From assembly GCA_037952775.1 (NCBI GenBank), contig JBANAY010000004.1, positions 9,176,001-9,240,000 of the forward strand: DNA of 64,000 bases, read 5' to 3'. A program made the position numbers and the translations under genes. This document shows, one piece after another, positions 32,752 to 44,428 of this stretch (position 1 is its first letter; the number at the start of each line of letters is the position of its first letter). A model generated the notes under the pieces. It was not told where the DNA came from. It searched no databases and was given only the letters and a program-made list of their open reading frames with translations. The DNA is from Clonostachys chloroleuca. Its lineage: Eukaryota; Ascomycota; Sordariomycetes; Hypocreales; Bionectriaceae.

Positions 32752-33866
32752 ATGTCCGCCCGACCACGCAACCTTCCCCTACACGCCAATGCGGAAAACT
32801 GCACCGGCCGTACATTCATTGTGACCGGTGCGAATTCCGGACTGGGGTATGAGGTAACCAAGCACCTCGTTGGGGCCGGCGCTTCCAAAGTCATCATGGC
32901 TGTGCGCAACACCGATTCCGGCAAGGCTGCCAAGAGCCAAATCGCAGCCGAGCTCGGCCACGAAGATATTGCCGCTGAAGTCTGGCCGATTGACCTTGCG
33001 AGCTATGCTTCAGTCAAAGCCTTTGCGAGGAGGGCTGCCGACGAGCTGGGCCGCATAGACGCTTTGATCGAGAATGCTGGCGTCTTTGACTTTAAGCGCA
33101 TCATGGCCGAGGGCCACCTCTCAACGGTCACAGTCAACATCCTCAGTCCTTTTCTTCTTGCTGTACTTCTTCTTCCGAAGCTGAAGGAGACTGCAGAGAA
33201 GTCTATAGTGCCCCCTCATATCGTGTTCGTTGGGAGTAGTTACGGCTTCAAGAATGAGGAAGAATGGAACTTGATCAAAGACGATCCGCTTGCGAAGATG
33301 GATGCCAATGGACTTGCCGAGGTGCCCGTCGATACTCACCAAACGTAAGTTTCCGCTCGTATCTACTACCGTTCATGCTAATTCTCTGCAGCTACTCACT
33401 GACTAAACTTGTTGTCATCATGGGTGCGCGTCAGCTGGCCCAAAGGCTCCCCGTCTCGAGTACCGGAGTTGTGATCAATGCAGTCGCCCCTGGGCTCTGC
33501 TCGACAAACTTGGCTCGTAATGGACCCCCCGAGTTCCAAAGGGAGATGGCTAAAAGGGTGGAAATGTATGGGCGGACCGCGGAGCAGGGCAGTAGGACGC
33601 TCCTACACGCCGCGTTTGCTGGTAGAGAGAGCCACGGCCGGTATCTTGACTCTTGCCAAATTGCAGAGTAAGTCTATTCCTCAAGGCTAGGCCTGAATCT
33701 TTTCTTGGAGCACTAACAATTCTTCATCCTCAGTGATAAGTTGCCAGACTGGATGACAAACGGAGAGGGCAAAGCCTCCGAAAGTAAGACTTGGAATGCT
33801 ATTGTCTCAGAGCTCGAGATCGCAGAGCCTGGAATGATCGAGAATGTGTTGAAAGTCGAGGTATAG
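32752..33866 (+). CDS. Short-chain dehydrogenase/reductase
   Basis: Exons 32752-33344, 33392-33667 and 33734-33866 with introns of 47 and 66 bp; all phases agree, 333 residues (354 if the ATG at 32689 is used). Classical SDR motifs: TGANSGLG (cofactor binding), IENAG (a variant of NNAG), the Ser in VGSSYGF and YSLTK (catalytic Tyr-x3-Lys, directly after intron 1). The layout matches fungal retinol-dehydrogenase/WWOX-like SDRs. It presumably oxidises or reduces an alcohol or carbonyl with NAD(P). It diverges from the decarboxylase-like gene and may share its control. Intact frame. Confidence 0.9.
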
Positions 33867-34059
33867 AGAAGGGACGCTCCAACTGGCCATCGGTACCTAC
33901 GTTTGGAACATTACAAGAGGCGCACTTGGAGCGCACTTGGAGTTGATTTGCCTCGGTAGTTTGTAGATACCTAGTGGCTTCGCTAGAATGGATATCGTAA
34001 GCTCAGGGGAAGCACCGACACTTATTTCTTTCTTGCCAACAGCAAGATTCCAGAAGACC

Positions 34060-35654
34060 TTAGAATCCACATAGGAGTCGTGCCGGTTTGTTGTGTATCC
34101 CGTCTATCCAAGGGTATTTGTCCATAACGCAAGTCAGCTCTTCCCAAGTACTTAGGTCAAGAGTCTTTGTTGCCTTAGAGACCGCAGATACCAACCAGCC
34201 ATCTTGCAGTTGTGAAAACACCGAGGCTCCACTGACTAAAAGTATCCAAAGCAGTACTTCCTGGGTATATTTCACAGCGGCGAAATCCCGTTGCACAGCT
34301 AAATGGATTTGGTGGGAAAGAAGTGGACAATGCGGCATTGTGCCATCAAGCTGATGCATAAATGGCATCAGAAATGCTATCAATCCCAGCTGAACGGCAT
34401 TATCGATCTCAGATGTTGGACGTGGCCCTCCCAACGGCCCAAAATGAATTAGTTTATGGCCGAGGTGGAGGAGTGTAATGTGAAATGATCGCGTATGTAG
34501 AGCTGTTCGAAGCCCAACATGTGCGTCATTAACTTGCCGTCCGAGGCAGGTTATCTGTTTAGCAAGGCTTTGCAGCTGAATGCTTATCCCAGGACAGTCG
34601 CTAAATCCGCAGGACTCCATCTCATGCTCTGTTATCAAGGGCTCGGAAAGCCACGGTATGCTGGTGCTATCGTTGGTGATATTTGCGACATCAAAGCGCG
34701 GTTTTGTACCGATGTAAAGAGCTAGGTCAAGGTCAAGCCTGGGTGCTCGATCAGTATTCCTTCTGAAAAGCTGCTCCAATATTCCTTGGTTACTAACCTG
34801 GCGATCTTTTGACCAAGGGAGGGCTCATCCCTAATAAGCGTCGCGATTCCTCCTCGCATTTCCACCATACTGTAGAGGCCATCGAGATGTACGAGACTCT
34901 CGAGAAACCGGCCGCGCAGACGTTCGTATTGGGCAATCATGACCACCACTGCTAGATTCGCATTGGAGACCGGGTTCGCTTGGGACAGTCTTGAGTTGAT
35001 CAAGTATACTGTGCGTCCTTGGTGTTGCAAAGCAAGGGCCGGGTCCTCCCCTTGCGCCATCACGTTGTTCAGACTGGTGATCGATATGGCCAGTACGATA
35101 TGAAAATCTGCAGCTGTTCTTAGTACAAAGACAACACCATGAGGCGGGACAGTAGGAGCTTTCCATACATGCTTCGTCTTCGAATGCCAGCTGGAACCAC
35201 ATTGTTGGAGGACCCTTGTGTACTTGGAAGGCGTCGGACAGTTGCGGTGTATAATGCATGCGGCAGAAGAAAGTTACAGCTGCAGGCTATCAGCTTTGGC
35301 CATGAAAGCTACTCACGTCGTAGTCGCATGGATACCTTTGTGAACTAAGGCACGAGATTCGCCAAGAAAATCAATAGGCAATGAAGATATAGAGACTCCG
35401 TCGCCTATCTGGCGGTCAAACGCAGTCGCCGCATGTTGTCGTGGCTGGGCTCGAGTATCGCGTAGTTCGGGCGCCAGAAGAATACGTTCAGGAACGGTCA
35501 CTTGAACTGGTCTTGGTCCCGAACCGAGCAAATCCTTCCTTGACCGTCGCGCCAGTGTTTTTCCCAGGTTCTTCCCTGTGGCGGCATGACTTCGGATGCG
35601 TCGCCTCGCAGCGGGGTTGATCTGAGCGTTGTTGTTAATAAATTCATAGGGCAT
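34060..35654 (-). CDS. Fungal-specific transcription factor domain protein without zinc cluster
   Basis: Four exons (35654-35336, 35279-35169, 35107-34798, 34762-34060) give exactly 481 codons. The N-terminus PYEFINNNAQINPAARRRIRSH and the middle WFQLAFEDEA / FHIVLAIS and YERLRGRFLESLVHLDGLYSMVEMRGGI are characteristic of fungal regulatory proteins of the Fungal_trans_2 type. No Cys6 cluster is visible, so it may have lost DNA binding or belong to the clusterless group. Intron 3 is only 35 bp (GTTAGT...TTTCAG), unusually short but needed to link the frames. It is a candidate regulator of the adjacent SDR/amidohydrolase/monooxygenase genes by position. Confidence 0.8.
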
Positions 35655-36771
35655 GGTGTGTTGCATGCACCAATTTCTCGGAGACTCGGATAGGCACGGA
35701 GAAATGGCCGGCGCGAGTAACTGGAAGGCCAAGGGATGGGCTGTTCAGCCGAGCATTAACCGAAGTGCGATTCAGCCAAATTATTCACCGCGGTGAGCTC
35801 CAGGTGAACTCGGTGAGATCTGAAGGTGTGATTGTGAGAATCCCAGACTTTGACACAGCGGGCTCCTCTCTCGACTCCGAGCAATCAAAGGTAACCAATA
35901 GAGTGGTGATCACGCTAATCCCTGGCATTAATGCAGGTGCGTTGCAGATACTTCAGATGGCTTGGTGGGTGTGATTGAAAGTGACTTTGAGAGTACTGGA
36001 CGGTACTTGATGCACAACCCATGTTAGGTTCACACCCCCAGCACGGTATGCGTTTACTGTGTTGCATCACGGTCTGCATCTTGCTGTATTACACTGCATT
36101 ATCACATCTGATGGCTTGCATTGAGGGCCTGGTAGACATGCATGCAGCAGGCATGATGGAACGATCGCATGATCGAGATACGAGGGTTGTACTCTGTATT
36201 CAACGTGTGGCTGCCACTAATGTGGGCTAGTTGCACGTGAAATCCTATTCGGTGGGGCTTACCCGATCTATTTCTGTCTTCATCCCGCTTATTGTGAACC
36301 AAACAACAAATCAAAGGCGAGAACTAGTCCAGGTATATTATTGGACTAATCATCTCACTCGAAACTCGAAGAAACAAGTCGGCAGGATTCGGTAACTGTC
36401 CTCTCCGTCACGATATCCTGCCTCGTCTTATTCATCCTACCCCACAGATGAACTACCCTAGACCACTAAATATCCCATCACGTTTCTAGCTTCTAATACT
36501 GCGAAGAGGAAAACATGTATCATTTCTGAATCTCAGCTGGAATTTTTTTTAATGGGAATTCTTACTGGTTCGCATGCTGTATACTGATCAAGGTTTGGAC
36601 ATTAATATACGGCTTCAGTTGTTGATCACCCGGCAAGTTGAGCCAAACATTGTGTGTACAATGGAGCGCCGACACTGTTCAGCATTTGGAAAAACATCCC
36701 AGCCGATGAAATTCACACTGCATGTACACAGACTTATATACTCTCATTGAAAATGTTCACCCTCGATATTA
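35655..36771. other. Intergenic region
   Basis: No gene supported. Small frames lack family resemblance. It contains the promoter of the regulator and the 3' side of the GH25 gene. Confidence 0.35.
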
Positions 36772-37452
36772 TTATTCTCCGTTAGCAAGAGCAGTAAGGC
36801 GCGACACATCCCCATTGAATGTATTGGAGTCGCCACCCTGAGAATATTTCGAGTTGTACTGCCAGATTGTATGAAAGCTCCAACCGGCAGGAATCTCGCC
36901 AACGGCGCTGGCATAGCGCGCCACCCACAGAGGGCACCGATCAGCGAATTTGGGACTGTTGCCGGTGCACTTGGTCCACCAGTCGAGAGTGGTGTAGATG
37001 ACAGGGTAGCGGGTAGTTGCAGCGTGGTAGGCCGTCACGAAGTCCTCGACCCAGCTGACCATGGCAGACTGCGAGAGGCCATAGCAGGTGTCGCCGCTGG
37101 GGTTGTACTCGATGTCGAGGGCGCCTGGAAGGGTGATGCCGTCCTTGGACCAGCCGCCTCCGTTCTTGGCAAAGTACTCGGCCTGGACGGCGCCAGAGGA
37201 GGATGCGGGCTGGGCGAAGTGGTATGCACCGCGGACTAGCCCAGCCTTGGTGGCGCCGGTATACTGTTGGCTGAAGAGGGAACTCTTGAATGTAGTTCCC
37301 TCAGTGGCTTTGATGTACACGAACCGGTCTCCATCGGCGTAGGCCTTTGCGAAATCAGTCGACTCTTGCCAGCCAGAGATGTCAAAGCCTGGGACTTGAG
37401 CCGCGGCGATGGTCGCAAGAGCAGCTAGAGACGCAAATGTGATCGACTTCAT
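36772..37452 (-). CDS. Secreted GH25 muramidase (lysozyme)
   Basis: Intact single exon, 226 residues from the ATG at 37452. Signal peptide MKSITFASLAALATIAAAQ, then the GH25 start PGFDISGWQ with its catalytic-site Asp. Further motifs are YIKATEGTTF, GAYHFA, LDIEYN (Asp-x-Glu catalytic pair), YPVIYTT and the C-terminal WQYN. Chalaropsis-type enzymes cleave the N-acetylmuramic acid linkage of bacterial peptidoglycan outside the cell. In fungi the family is thought to have come from bacteria and may serve in competition or feeding on bacteria. No intron, which is compatible with transfer. Confidence 0.93.
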   Translation of the reverse strand: MKSITFASLAALATIAAAQVPGFDISGWQESTDFAKAYADGDRFVYIKATEGTTFKSSLFSQQYTGATKAGLVRGAYHFAQPASSSGAVQAEYFAKNGGGWSKDGITLPGALDIEYNPSGDTCYGLSQSAMVSWVEDFVTAYHAATTRYPVIYTTLDWWTKCTGNSPKFADRCPLWVARYASAVGEIPAGWSFHTIWQYNSKYSQGGDSNTFNGDVSRLTALANGE

Positions 37453-38126
37453 TGTGTAATTGAACTGAGATTGGAGAAGCAAGTCTGTGTAATTGATTGA
37501 GTGAAACCAGGAAACTAGAGGATAGATGCTGCCTTTTATTCCAATTCACCAACAATGGAGGATCCACGGCCGGGACCGTCCCTAATGCCGATCGCTGTAG
37601 ATCACAAACCGATGATGATGCAACGGTTTACCTATTCAGCAACCTCTGCGGGATATCAGGTGATTCCTAGGACACGAATTGACAAAAAGCGATGCGGCTG
37701 AACCTTTTCGTGCCCACTGGTGAAGCAACTCCCCCACATGGCAGTTTCAGTTGAGAATCACCAGTGTCGATCCCGGCTGACTTCAGCTTTGGCCCACAGG
37801 GACCTTCGGATCCGATCAACGTCCCACTAACGTTACTCCGGCTTATGCGATATCTTCTCGGGAGCACGGGGCCGCAATGTTATCCCCATTGGTTTCTGAT
37901 GAGTGGGGGCTGAACAAAAGATGTTTCCACCTGCTTGAAGCGTTTTGGGCTAGAATGTGTTGTGTGTGCAATTGGTTGCCTCCTGGCGATTCTATCGTAG
38001 CGCATATGTTTATGATAAGCAAGCGTTATGCTCCATCAGCTGGCTGCATAGCAACTAGACTTCCCCCCGACGAGAAATGGGCATGCTACAGGGTCACTGG
38101 TATGTTCAAAGACTTTTCCGTTTCTG

Positions 38127-39303
38127 TTATGCTGCTTCCTGCATCACCAACTTGGGATGTTGGGGAATTTTCCAGTATCTGGGTCCAATGCGCAAAGCTA
38201 TCACCACTATATGAGCTGGCAGTAGAGTATGTGGTTGAAGTAACAAGGCTGGCTTTACTTCCATCGATGGGGTCGGCTGCCAAAGTGAACTGTTGATCGA
38301 TTGGGGCGGGATGAGTTTCCTGGCATATTGTAAGTATGTCGCATCGTTATAATCCGCCCATTTCGCGCTGACGCCTACCTCAAACTCCAATTGCTCGTTC
38401 CCGAAATTTATAACATCGTCAAAAATTAGTGATGGTGATGGCTGGTCTGGGATCGTCGCTTGCGTGAGCAAGCCACACGATAAAGGTGACGATACCAAAG
38501 TCGTATTTGAAAGCAGGGGGCTTCATCAGTACGACCGGCGTTGTCAAAATGCTGGATATCCTTCTTAATCTCGAGTAGAACGCGATCGAGATGGTCTGCT
38601 CGATGCCCAAGAGAAGTTTGGCGACCTCTGAGTTTCTTGATGGTGTCTCTGCATCGTCGGAGTCGAATTATCGCATCGCCACGTACTTGCGGATCCCTTT
38701 GACGAATGAGGAGGCGCTGGACTGTCGTTTCTTGTAGCACAACCACAACGGCCGCGGCTGCTAAGAAGCCGTTGTTTTCGAGAAAGGACATCTCTGTCGC
38801 CATGATCGATACGTAGTCATTGAAAGATCCGAGGCGTCCTGGAGATCGAGGGGTTGTTGGCTCAGTCGGCGTGTCATTTTGTTCTTGTTTGGCTTCGGTA
38901 CCGCTTGACAGTCTTGTCGTTGATGACGATGCGGGATAGTTTTCGACCAAAAACGTGGGTAAGGCAAAATCGGTCCCATCACCTTGCTGCGTGCAAGCGC
39001 CGCAGGACCCTGCTCTATATGACAAGACGTGTTAGAGTATTTGATGGAGAGCACGCGTAATAGGACCGGCCATATTGAACGGAGATCATCAGGACCATTG
39101 TACTCAACATACCGCTTTGGTCGCCTTGCCATGACTTGGCAGTCATATTCATCGAGCTGGCAATTGGAACAAGGTCGTCGCAGTACAACATCGCAACGCA
39201 CTTTTCGTCGCCTGCAGTCAAGGCAGGCACTGGTAGCTCGTGGCCTCCGCCTGACGTTCTTGTGTGTCTTTCTTGATTCTTCGCCCTCTAATGGAGAGCT
39301 CAT
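38127..39303 (-). CDS. Zn2Cys6 DNA-binding protein, C-terminal part uncertain
   Basis: Start ATG 39303. The zinc cluster is ACLDCRRRKVRCD...RRPCSNCQLDEYDC (Cys spacing 2-6-7-2-6). A 98-bp intron at 39015-39112 (GTATGT...CTCTAAC...TATAG) keeps frame. Exon 2 runs from 39014 and encodes a linker, an acidic/Ser-Thr region and a basic helical part (RDTIKKLRGRQTSLGHRADHLDR). The first stop in this frame is at 38426. Splicing from a GTATCG donor near 38500 into the open frame ending at 38127 is possible but not proven. The protein is short for the family, and no fungal-specific middle homology domain is seen. Targets unknown. Confidence 0.7.
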
Positions 39304-42300
39304 ACTGCTTGTGATGCTGGCCAAAGATGCGGGCAAGTCGGGAACAAATGGTAAGAAGAGTATTAGAGGGCTGGAATGTCGCTGGGATATCCGGAATCAT
39401 TCCATGTTATTTCACTCCGCAGGATTTCCTCCTTTTTTTTTTTTTTTATTTGTTGGGGAAACCCGTTCCCTGCAAGTGTCGTACATAAGAGCCAATGAAG
39501 TCGCACGATAGTGTAAGATAGCTGGGCGACAGGGTGCAGTTTGTCAGTCTCAGGCTTGCCCATGTCGGAAGCCCGGGGTACAGGTTGCCGATACTGCAAA
39601 GGTTTACTAATCGTGGACGTTATGTCGCTAGTTCAAGCTTGGCCATCAGGATCCTGCGTCTTCCACATGCCTTCCTCGGAAAGCGGAGTCCCGGCCTTCC
39701 GCGGAAGACGGAGATTGGCGCAGTTGCCGAGGATCAAGAGGATACGAGTTTGGTAGAACAACATTACTGGAAACTCGGCTGCCTAGATCACCAGCATATT
39801 CATGAACTAGGTGACATATAACACAACGCTTGGACGCCTCCGGAAAAGTCAAGTATCCATTATTCACCGACTTATCATGACCACGGATCCATGTCTGTTC
39901 TGGCAGGGATATGATACTCCACAACGGCGAGACGCGGGGTCCGGAACTAGGTATCGGTCATCCCGCAACGTACTAGGATCCGTGGCTCTATAAGCGGAAT
40001 ATCTCCTGAAACAAGACTACCCAGGCGTTTTTTCTGTTTATTTCTTTGTTTTCTCTTCGTTTCTTCGTTTTCCTTGTTTCCTTCTTCTTTTTGTTTGTTC
40101 GTTTGGCCCCATACACATCTTTCAGTGACAGCTGTTGGCCATTGAACTGATCATCCTCCCGACAGTCAGGTCTCAGTAGGAAGATAGTCTTATTGGTAGG
40201 GAATAATTACGTTCGTGGTGAGGAGCAGAAAGTTGCGCAAGTCAAGCACGGAGGGTTTCTTTTAGGCGCTGGCGAGCCAGTGGTAGGACCAATTGGATGC
40301 TACGAAGCCATGGTATCTCGACCAACGCAGACGAGGCCTCCTCTCGCAGCCCGACCTTGTCTCGTCTAGGGTGCCTCTATGTCAAAGCTGGCAGGCTCAA
40401 TGATCCTGGAGAGAGTTTGAGTATAAAGTAATGAGGCAGGGATAGAAGGTTATGGTTTTCACAGGTCATGCCGTTGAACAGTTAGATAAAAGGAGCCGTT
40501 TTTTTTGCAGCCGAGGTAGAAAACACACACTTTTTCTTTTATTCAATTGAGACCCTAACTTGTGACTGAAGATTGAATTGACTGACTATTTGTGTTGCTT
40601 CTGTTCATCGAAGCCGGCTGTGGCCTCAAGCAGCGCTGCGACGAGCGTTCAAATGCTTCCTTCGTGAGAAATCCCTCTCTTCTCAATTCGCTCAATCGCT
40701 CGAGATGAGGAAGATCTTCGTACTATGAATCATAATGCGGGTGATGAAGCTGTCAACTAATGTAATAACCGCTGTGTGCCACATGCCTTTGTTATTGTTG
40801 TTGTCGTTGTTGTGGGTGTTGTGTGTGTGTACGGCTTCCTATCTCCCCTACTTATCCGCGTCCCTAATTATCCAATATGCTCAATTAATATCACGCCAAC
40901 ATGGCGACAAGAGCCTCAAATGTTGTCCGGCGGTCATTGATCTATGGTATGTTCCTTTGACGGTAAGATGCCCACTCACAATACTAACCGTACTGATTGA
41001 TGCCTATATTTGCAACACCCAGTCCCGGCCTCGTCTCAAGAAATACCCGCATCGGAGAGCGACGAGCCCCTGCCGTTAAACCCCCAACTTTCCAAGGTTG
41101 ACCTCAGATCAGGTAGGAATCCTAGTCTCAAAAGATGCTGGCGAAGTCACTAGGACTCAAATCAGACAGCGTCACCTGTGACTTGAAAGCCTGTATTCTG
41201 CAGATCTATGCACTGTGTTAAGTTGTCGGGCCCTGGCAGCTTTCATTGCTGTTGAACTTGATTCTCTTTCTCCCATGTATTCTGCAGATCGGAGTCGACG
41301 ACCGCTGAGGCAGCTTGCCGAAGTTGGCCCAGCTCAATTTTTCTCTTTTCACTGTCATGCGCTTCCTGCGTTTGTAGTAGCTTTCGACATTTGTCCTTAT
41401 GCATAAGCGCAAGGTCTTCGGACTCCATGGTTCCCCTGACGAAGTCGACCGCCAGAGGAGCCATTGATGGCGCACATAGGCTCCCTACCTCAGTGCCCAG
41501 CCGGGATCAGCGAGCTTGCACCTTCGTGTCTGCTTCTGGTTTCAAGGTCCTTCGCGGGCCGACCCGGGTTGAAGACATTGCCAGAATTATCAGCTTCGCG
41601 AGCTCTTTCAAATGCTGGTCTCTAATGACGGATCTTATGGCTCGGCGGTTTCGCGGATTCAAGACCGGTTTTGTATCCTGGTGAGAGTGTGAATATAAAG
41701 TGAAAAAACAAGGATAGAAGATTTCAGACCCTATATCTCAACACAATGATTACGAAAGGTTAAATTTTTATTTTATTTTTTTGCTTGCCCAAGGCTGCAG
41801 TCTTCTAATGGCGGATCTTATCGCTTGGTGATTTTGCGGGTCAATAATGGTTTTTGTAGTTGATGGGTTCGAAATCATGGCGAAGGGCTTCTTTGGAAAA
41901 GTATACCATGTATCCACAAGCGTGTCTAGGGCAAGCTATGTCGATCGTAAGCAATATTGGTGGCCGAGGAGGAGTTTGTTAATTTCTTCGTGCGGTACAC
42001 AAGGGTATTGTTGGTGAAGAAGTTTGGAACATGTTGGATCTATCCTGACGCAAGGTGTCACAACGGGATTAGCGCTCCACAGCGTGTGGAAAGCTGCATC
42101 GCGACCGAGTCGGCGCGGACCTTGGAGTTGGAGCTGGTGGAAAAGAGGATGTTCATGTGATCGTGGGCTTGGATGAAGTCGAAGCCGCGTTACGATCTAT
42201 AGTATATGTATCTTTTCACTGCAAGCTCCAGCAAAGACCCCTCCCGAGTCTTGAATAAGGGAGGCAGGAGCGATCGGCTTGATAATTGCAGGAGGGGTCA

Positions 42301-42903
42301 GCGGAGAAGAGGGACGGAAGGAACGATTGTTACAGAGAAAGATCTCCTCTAAAAGTTCTGACGTTGAGAATACTTGGCAGGATGCAGGCAACAGATTCAC
42401 AGTGAGCAGAGACTCAGGTCTTTGTTTCAATGATATCTCCCTCACATTGAGGTCTTATGAGGGGCGGTGTTGTGACTTGTGAAGAGGATAAATGTAGACG
42501 GTGAGGTTAGCGTATTCGGACCTGCAGGTCCATGAGCTTACCATTCTGCAACCGGTTGAGCTCTACCCAAAGGTTGCCGCTAAGAGATTGTTTGTTTCTT
42601 GGGGTCAGTTATACCCAGTAAGCTTGTTGACTGCAAAAAAAAGAGCAAATAATTTTGGCTCACATGTAATGAGGTTGATCCTGTTCTTATTTGATTTATT
42701 TGCAAAAAAAGCTTTGCTACTCGGCCACTATCGTCGCAAAAGATGCTAAGATACTTGCGACTGCTGGTAATGGTTTTGCGGAACTCCGCAGTGAGAATGC
42801 CAACGAGTAATTTGACGTGTTGTTTCAAGTTGTGACTATAAAGCTTGTGTTGCTCTCTCCCAGTCGTGGCGGACCTCACTGCCTCACATGCCACATCATC
42901 GTC
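39304..42903. other. 3.6-kb gene-poor, repeat-containing region
   Basis: No intact gene. It contains a T-rich tract (39426-39447), a long pyrimidine tract (40026-40105), a GTT/GTG microsatellite (40795-40830), and dispersed-repeat copies at 40404-40446 and 41684-41759. Direct repeats sharing CGGATCTTAT occur near 41625-41660 and 41805-41850, and a copy of the 4870-4935 repeat at 42240-42312. A minus-strand stretch at 41243-41464 encodes a charged helix (MHKDKCRKLLQTQEAHDSEKRK) but has no clear gene context. Confidence 0.45.
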
Positions 42904-43851
42904 ATGTCGTGGAAACTGCTAGAACGCACAGTCTACCGGTTGCCGTATGCACCTCCGCGTGTGCGAAAGGAGCCGATGCAGGTTTTCTGCGTCGGATTTC
43001 CTCGCACCGGCACCGAGTCTCTGCAGCAGGCCCTCATCACCCTGGGCTATGACTACACCTACCATGGCTGGGACATTCTGTTCGAGCAGCCCCTTTACTC
43101 GGACAAGTGGGTAAATCTGGAGAGGAGGAAGTTCAAAGTGCACACGAACGACAGGAGCATCTTGGATGACGACTGCAAGATCACTGCCGCGGAGTTCGAC
43201 GAGGTCCTCGGCCGCTGCACGGCGGTCACAGACGCGGCTGGCTCGGTCTTCGCCGCGGAGCTTATCGAGGCATACCCCGACGCCAAGGTTGTTCTTAACA
43301 TTCGGAGGGACGAGGATGCCTGGTATCAAAGCGCGTGCAAGACACTCGTTGGCGAGATAAGACCCGCGCACTACATCCTGAGTTGGTCTTGCACCGAAGC
43401 GTTCTGGGGCCTGGCATGTATACTGGAGGTTTCTTTGGGCTTGCCAGTTCCGAGCTCCGGATGGCGATAGCAGGCGAGGCATCTGCGGAAATGGGCGCTG
43501 GATCTACCAGGGTATGGTTTTGTCTTTCGCTACTGTTTTCTTCAGTCGAGGTCTTGTTGCGTGCTAATTCGGGGTTTCCGTCCGGTAGAACATAACAACA
43601 TGATAAGGGGCCTTGTTACTAAAGAGAAGCTGCTCGAATGGGGCGTTGAGGATAGGTGTGAGCCGCTGTGCACATTCCTAGGCAAGGAAGTGCCTGTAGA
43701 GGAATTCCCACATGCCAACACGCAGAGCGGGTTCAAGGGACGAATGGACGGTATGATGAATCTTTGGGCCAGAAAGTCGATGCGGAATATGATGTTCGCG
43801 GTCGTTGTTGGAGGAGGCGCTGCTACATACAAGTTTAGCAAGGCAGCCTGA
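42904..43851 (+). CDS. Sulfotransferase-like P-loop protein
   Basis: From ATG 42904 the protein has QVFCVGFPRTGTESLQQAL, the PAPS-binding-like loop of the fungal Sulfotransfer_4 family, then HTNDRSILDD, DAAGSVFAAELIEAYPDAKVVLNIRRDEDAWYQS, and near the end VEDRCEPLCTFLGKEVP, all diagnostic. A C-terminal hydrophobic stretch (MMFAVVVGGGAATY) may anchor it. The frame jumps at the G4 run 43406-43409; one added G joins FWGPGMYTGGFFGLASSELRM. A 34-bp intron 43512-43545 (GTATGG...TTCAG) then brings in the last exon, for exactly 305 codons. The family's substrates are largely unknown. Probably functional with a base-call error. Confidence 0.8.
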
Positions 43852-44428
43852 GACATTGGAGATTGGAGCTTGGAGCTTGTTATCTGACCCTGATCTCGAT
43901 TCTCGATTCTGTCTTTGCATAGCGAAAATCGTCAATGATTTTGTACCAGCCGAGTGATCCCTGTATTCTCGGACATTTTACACTGGCCTAGGACGCATGG
44001 CTCCAGGTATCGGGATGTATCTAACTTCGTTCGAGGGGGAACGGTTAGCGATTTGAGCGGATTGGCGAAAGCGAAGTACGCAGGACAGGTATCTGGTCAA
44101 AATATACCATCGATCGTTTTTGTGGGAAGAGAATGAAATCAAAGGAATCAGTCATGGGGTAGGACTTGGTTCGCACAGGCAGATGAAAAGATGGTAGAGG
44201 AAAAGACGAGGATGACAGACAGGCAGATGTAATCTGATATCGCTACCTTATCGATATGAGCTCCGGCCACGGATAGCAAAGTCACATATTTCCTTCATCA
44301 ACCAGGCCTGCACAGAATCGCTGCATTCAACTTCACGGATTAATTCCTTCTTATATCAGCCCTAAGATGTCTTCATGACTACTACCCACATACGCAATCT
44401 CCCCCCGAGTCGATGCGCCAGTCGTGGT
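43852..44428. other. Intergenic region between convergent genes
   Basis: No coding signal; 3' regions of the sulfotransferase-like gene and the M20 remnant face each other here. Confidence 0.35.

Noticed and set aside
40026..40105. Possible terminator or promoter in the long pyrimidine tract
   Set aside because: No gene within reach; only low complexity is seen.
41243..41464. Coiled-coil-like minus-strand frame (RKLLQTQEAHDSEKRK)
   Set aside because: No start, no partner exon and repeats around it; cannot be supported as a gene.
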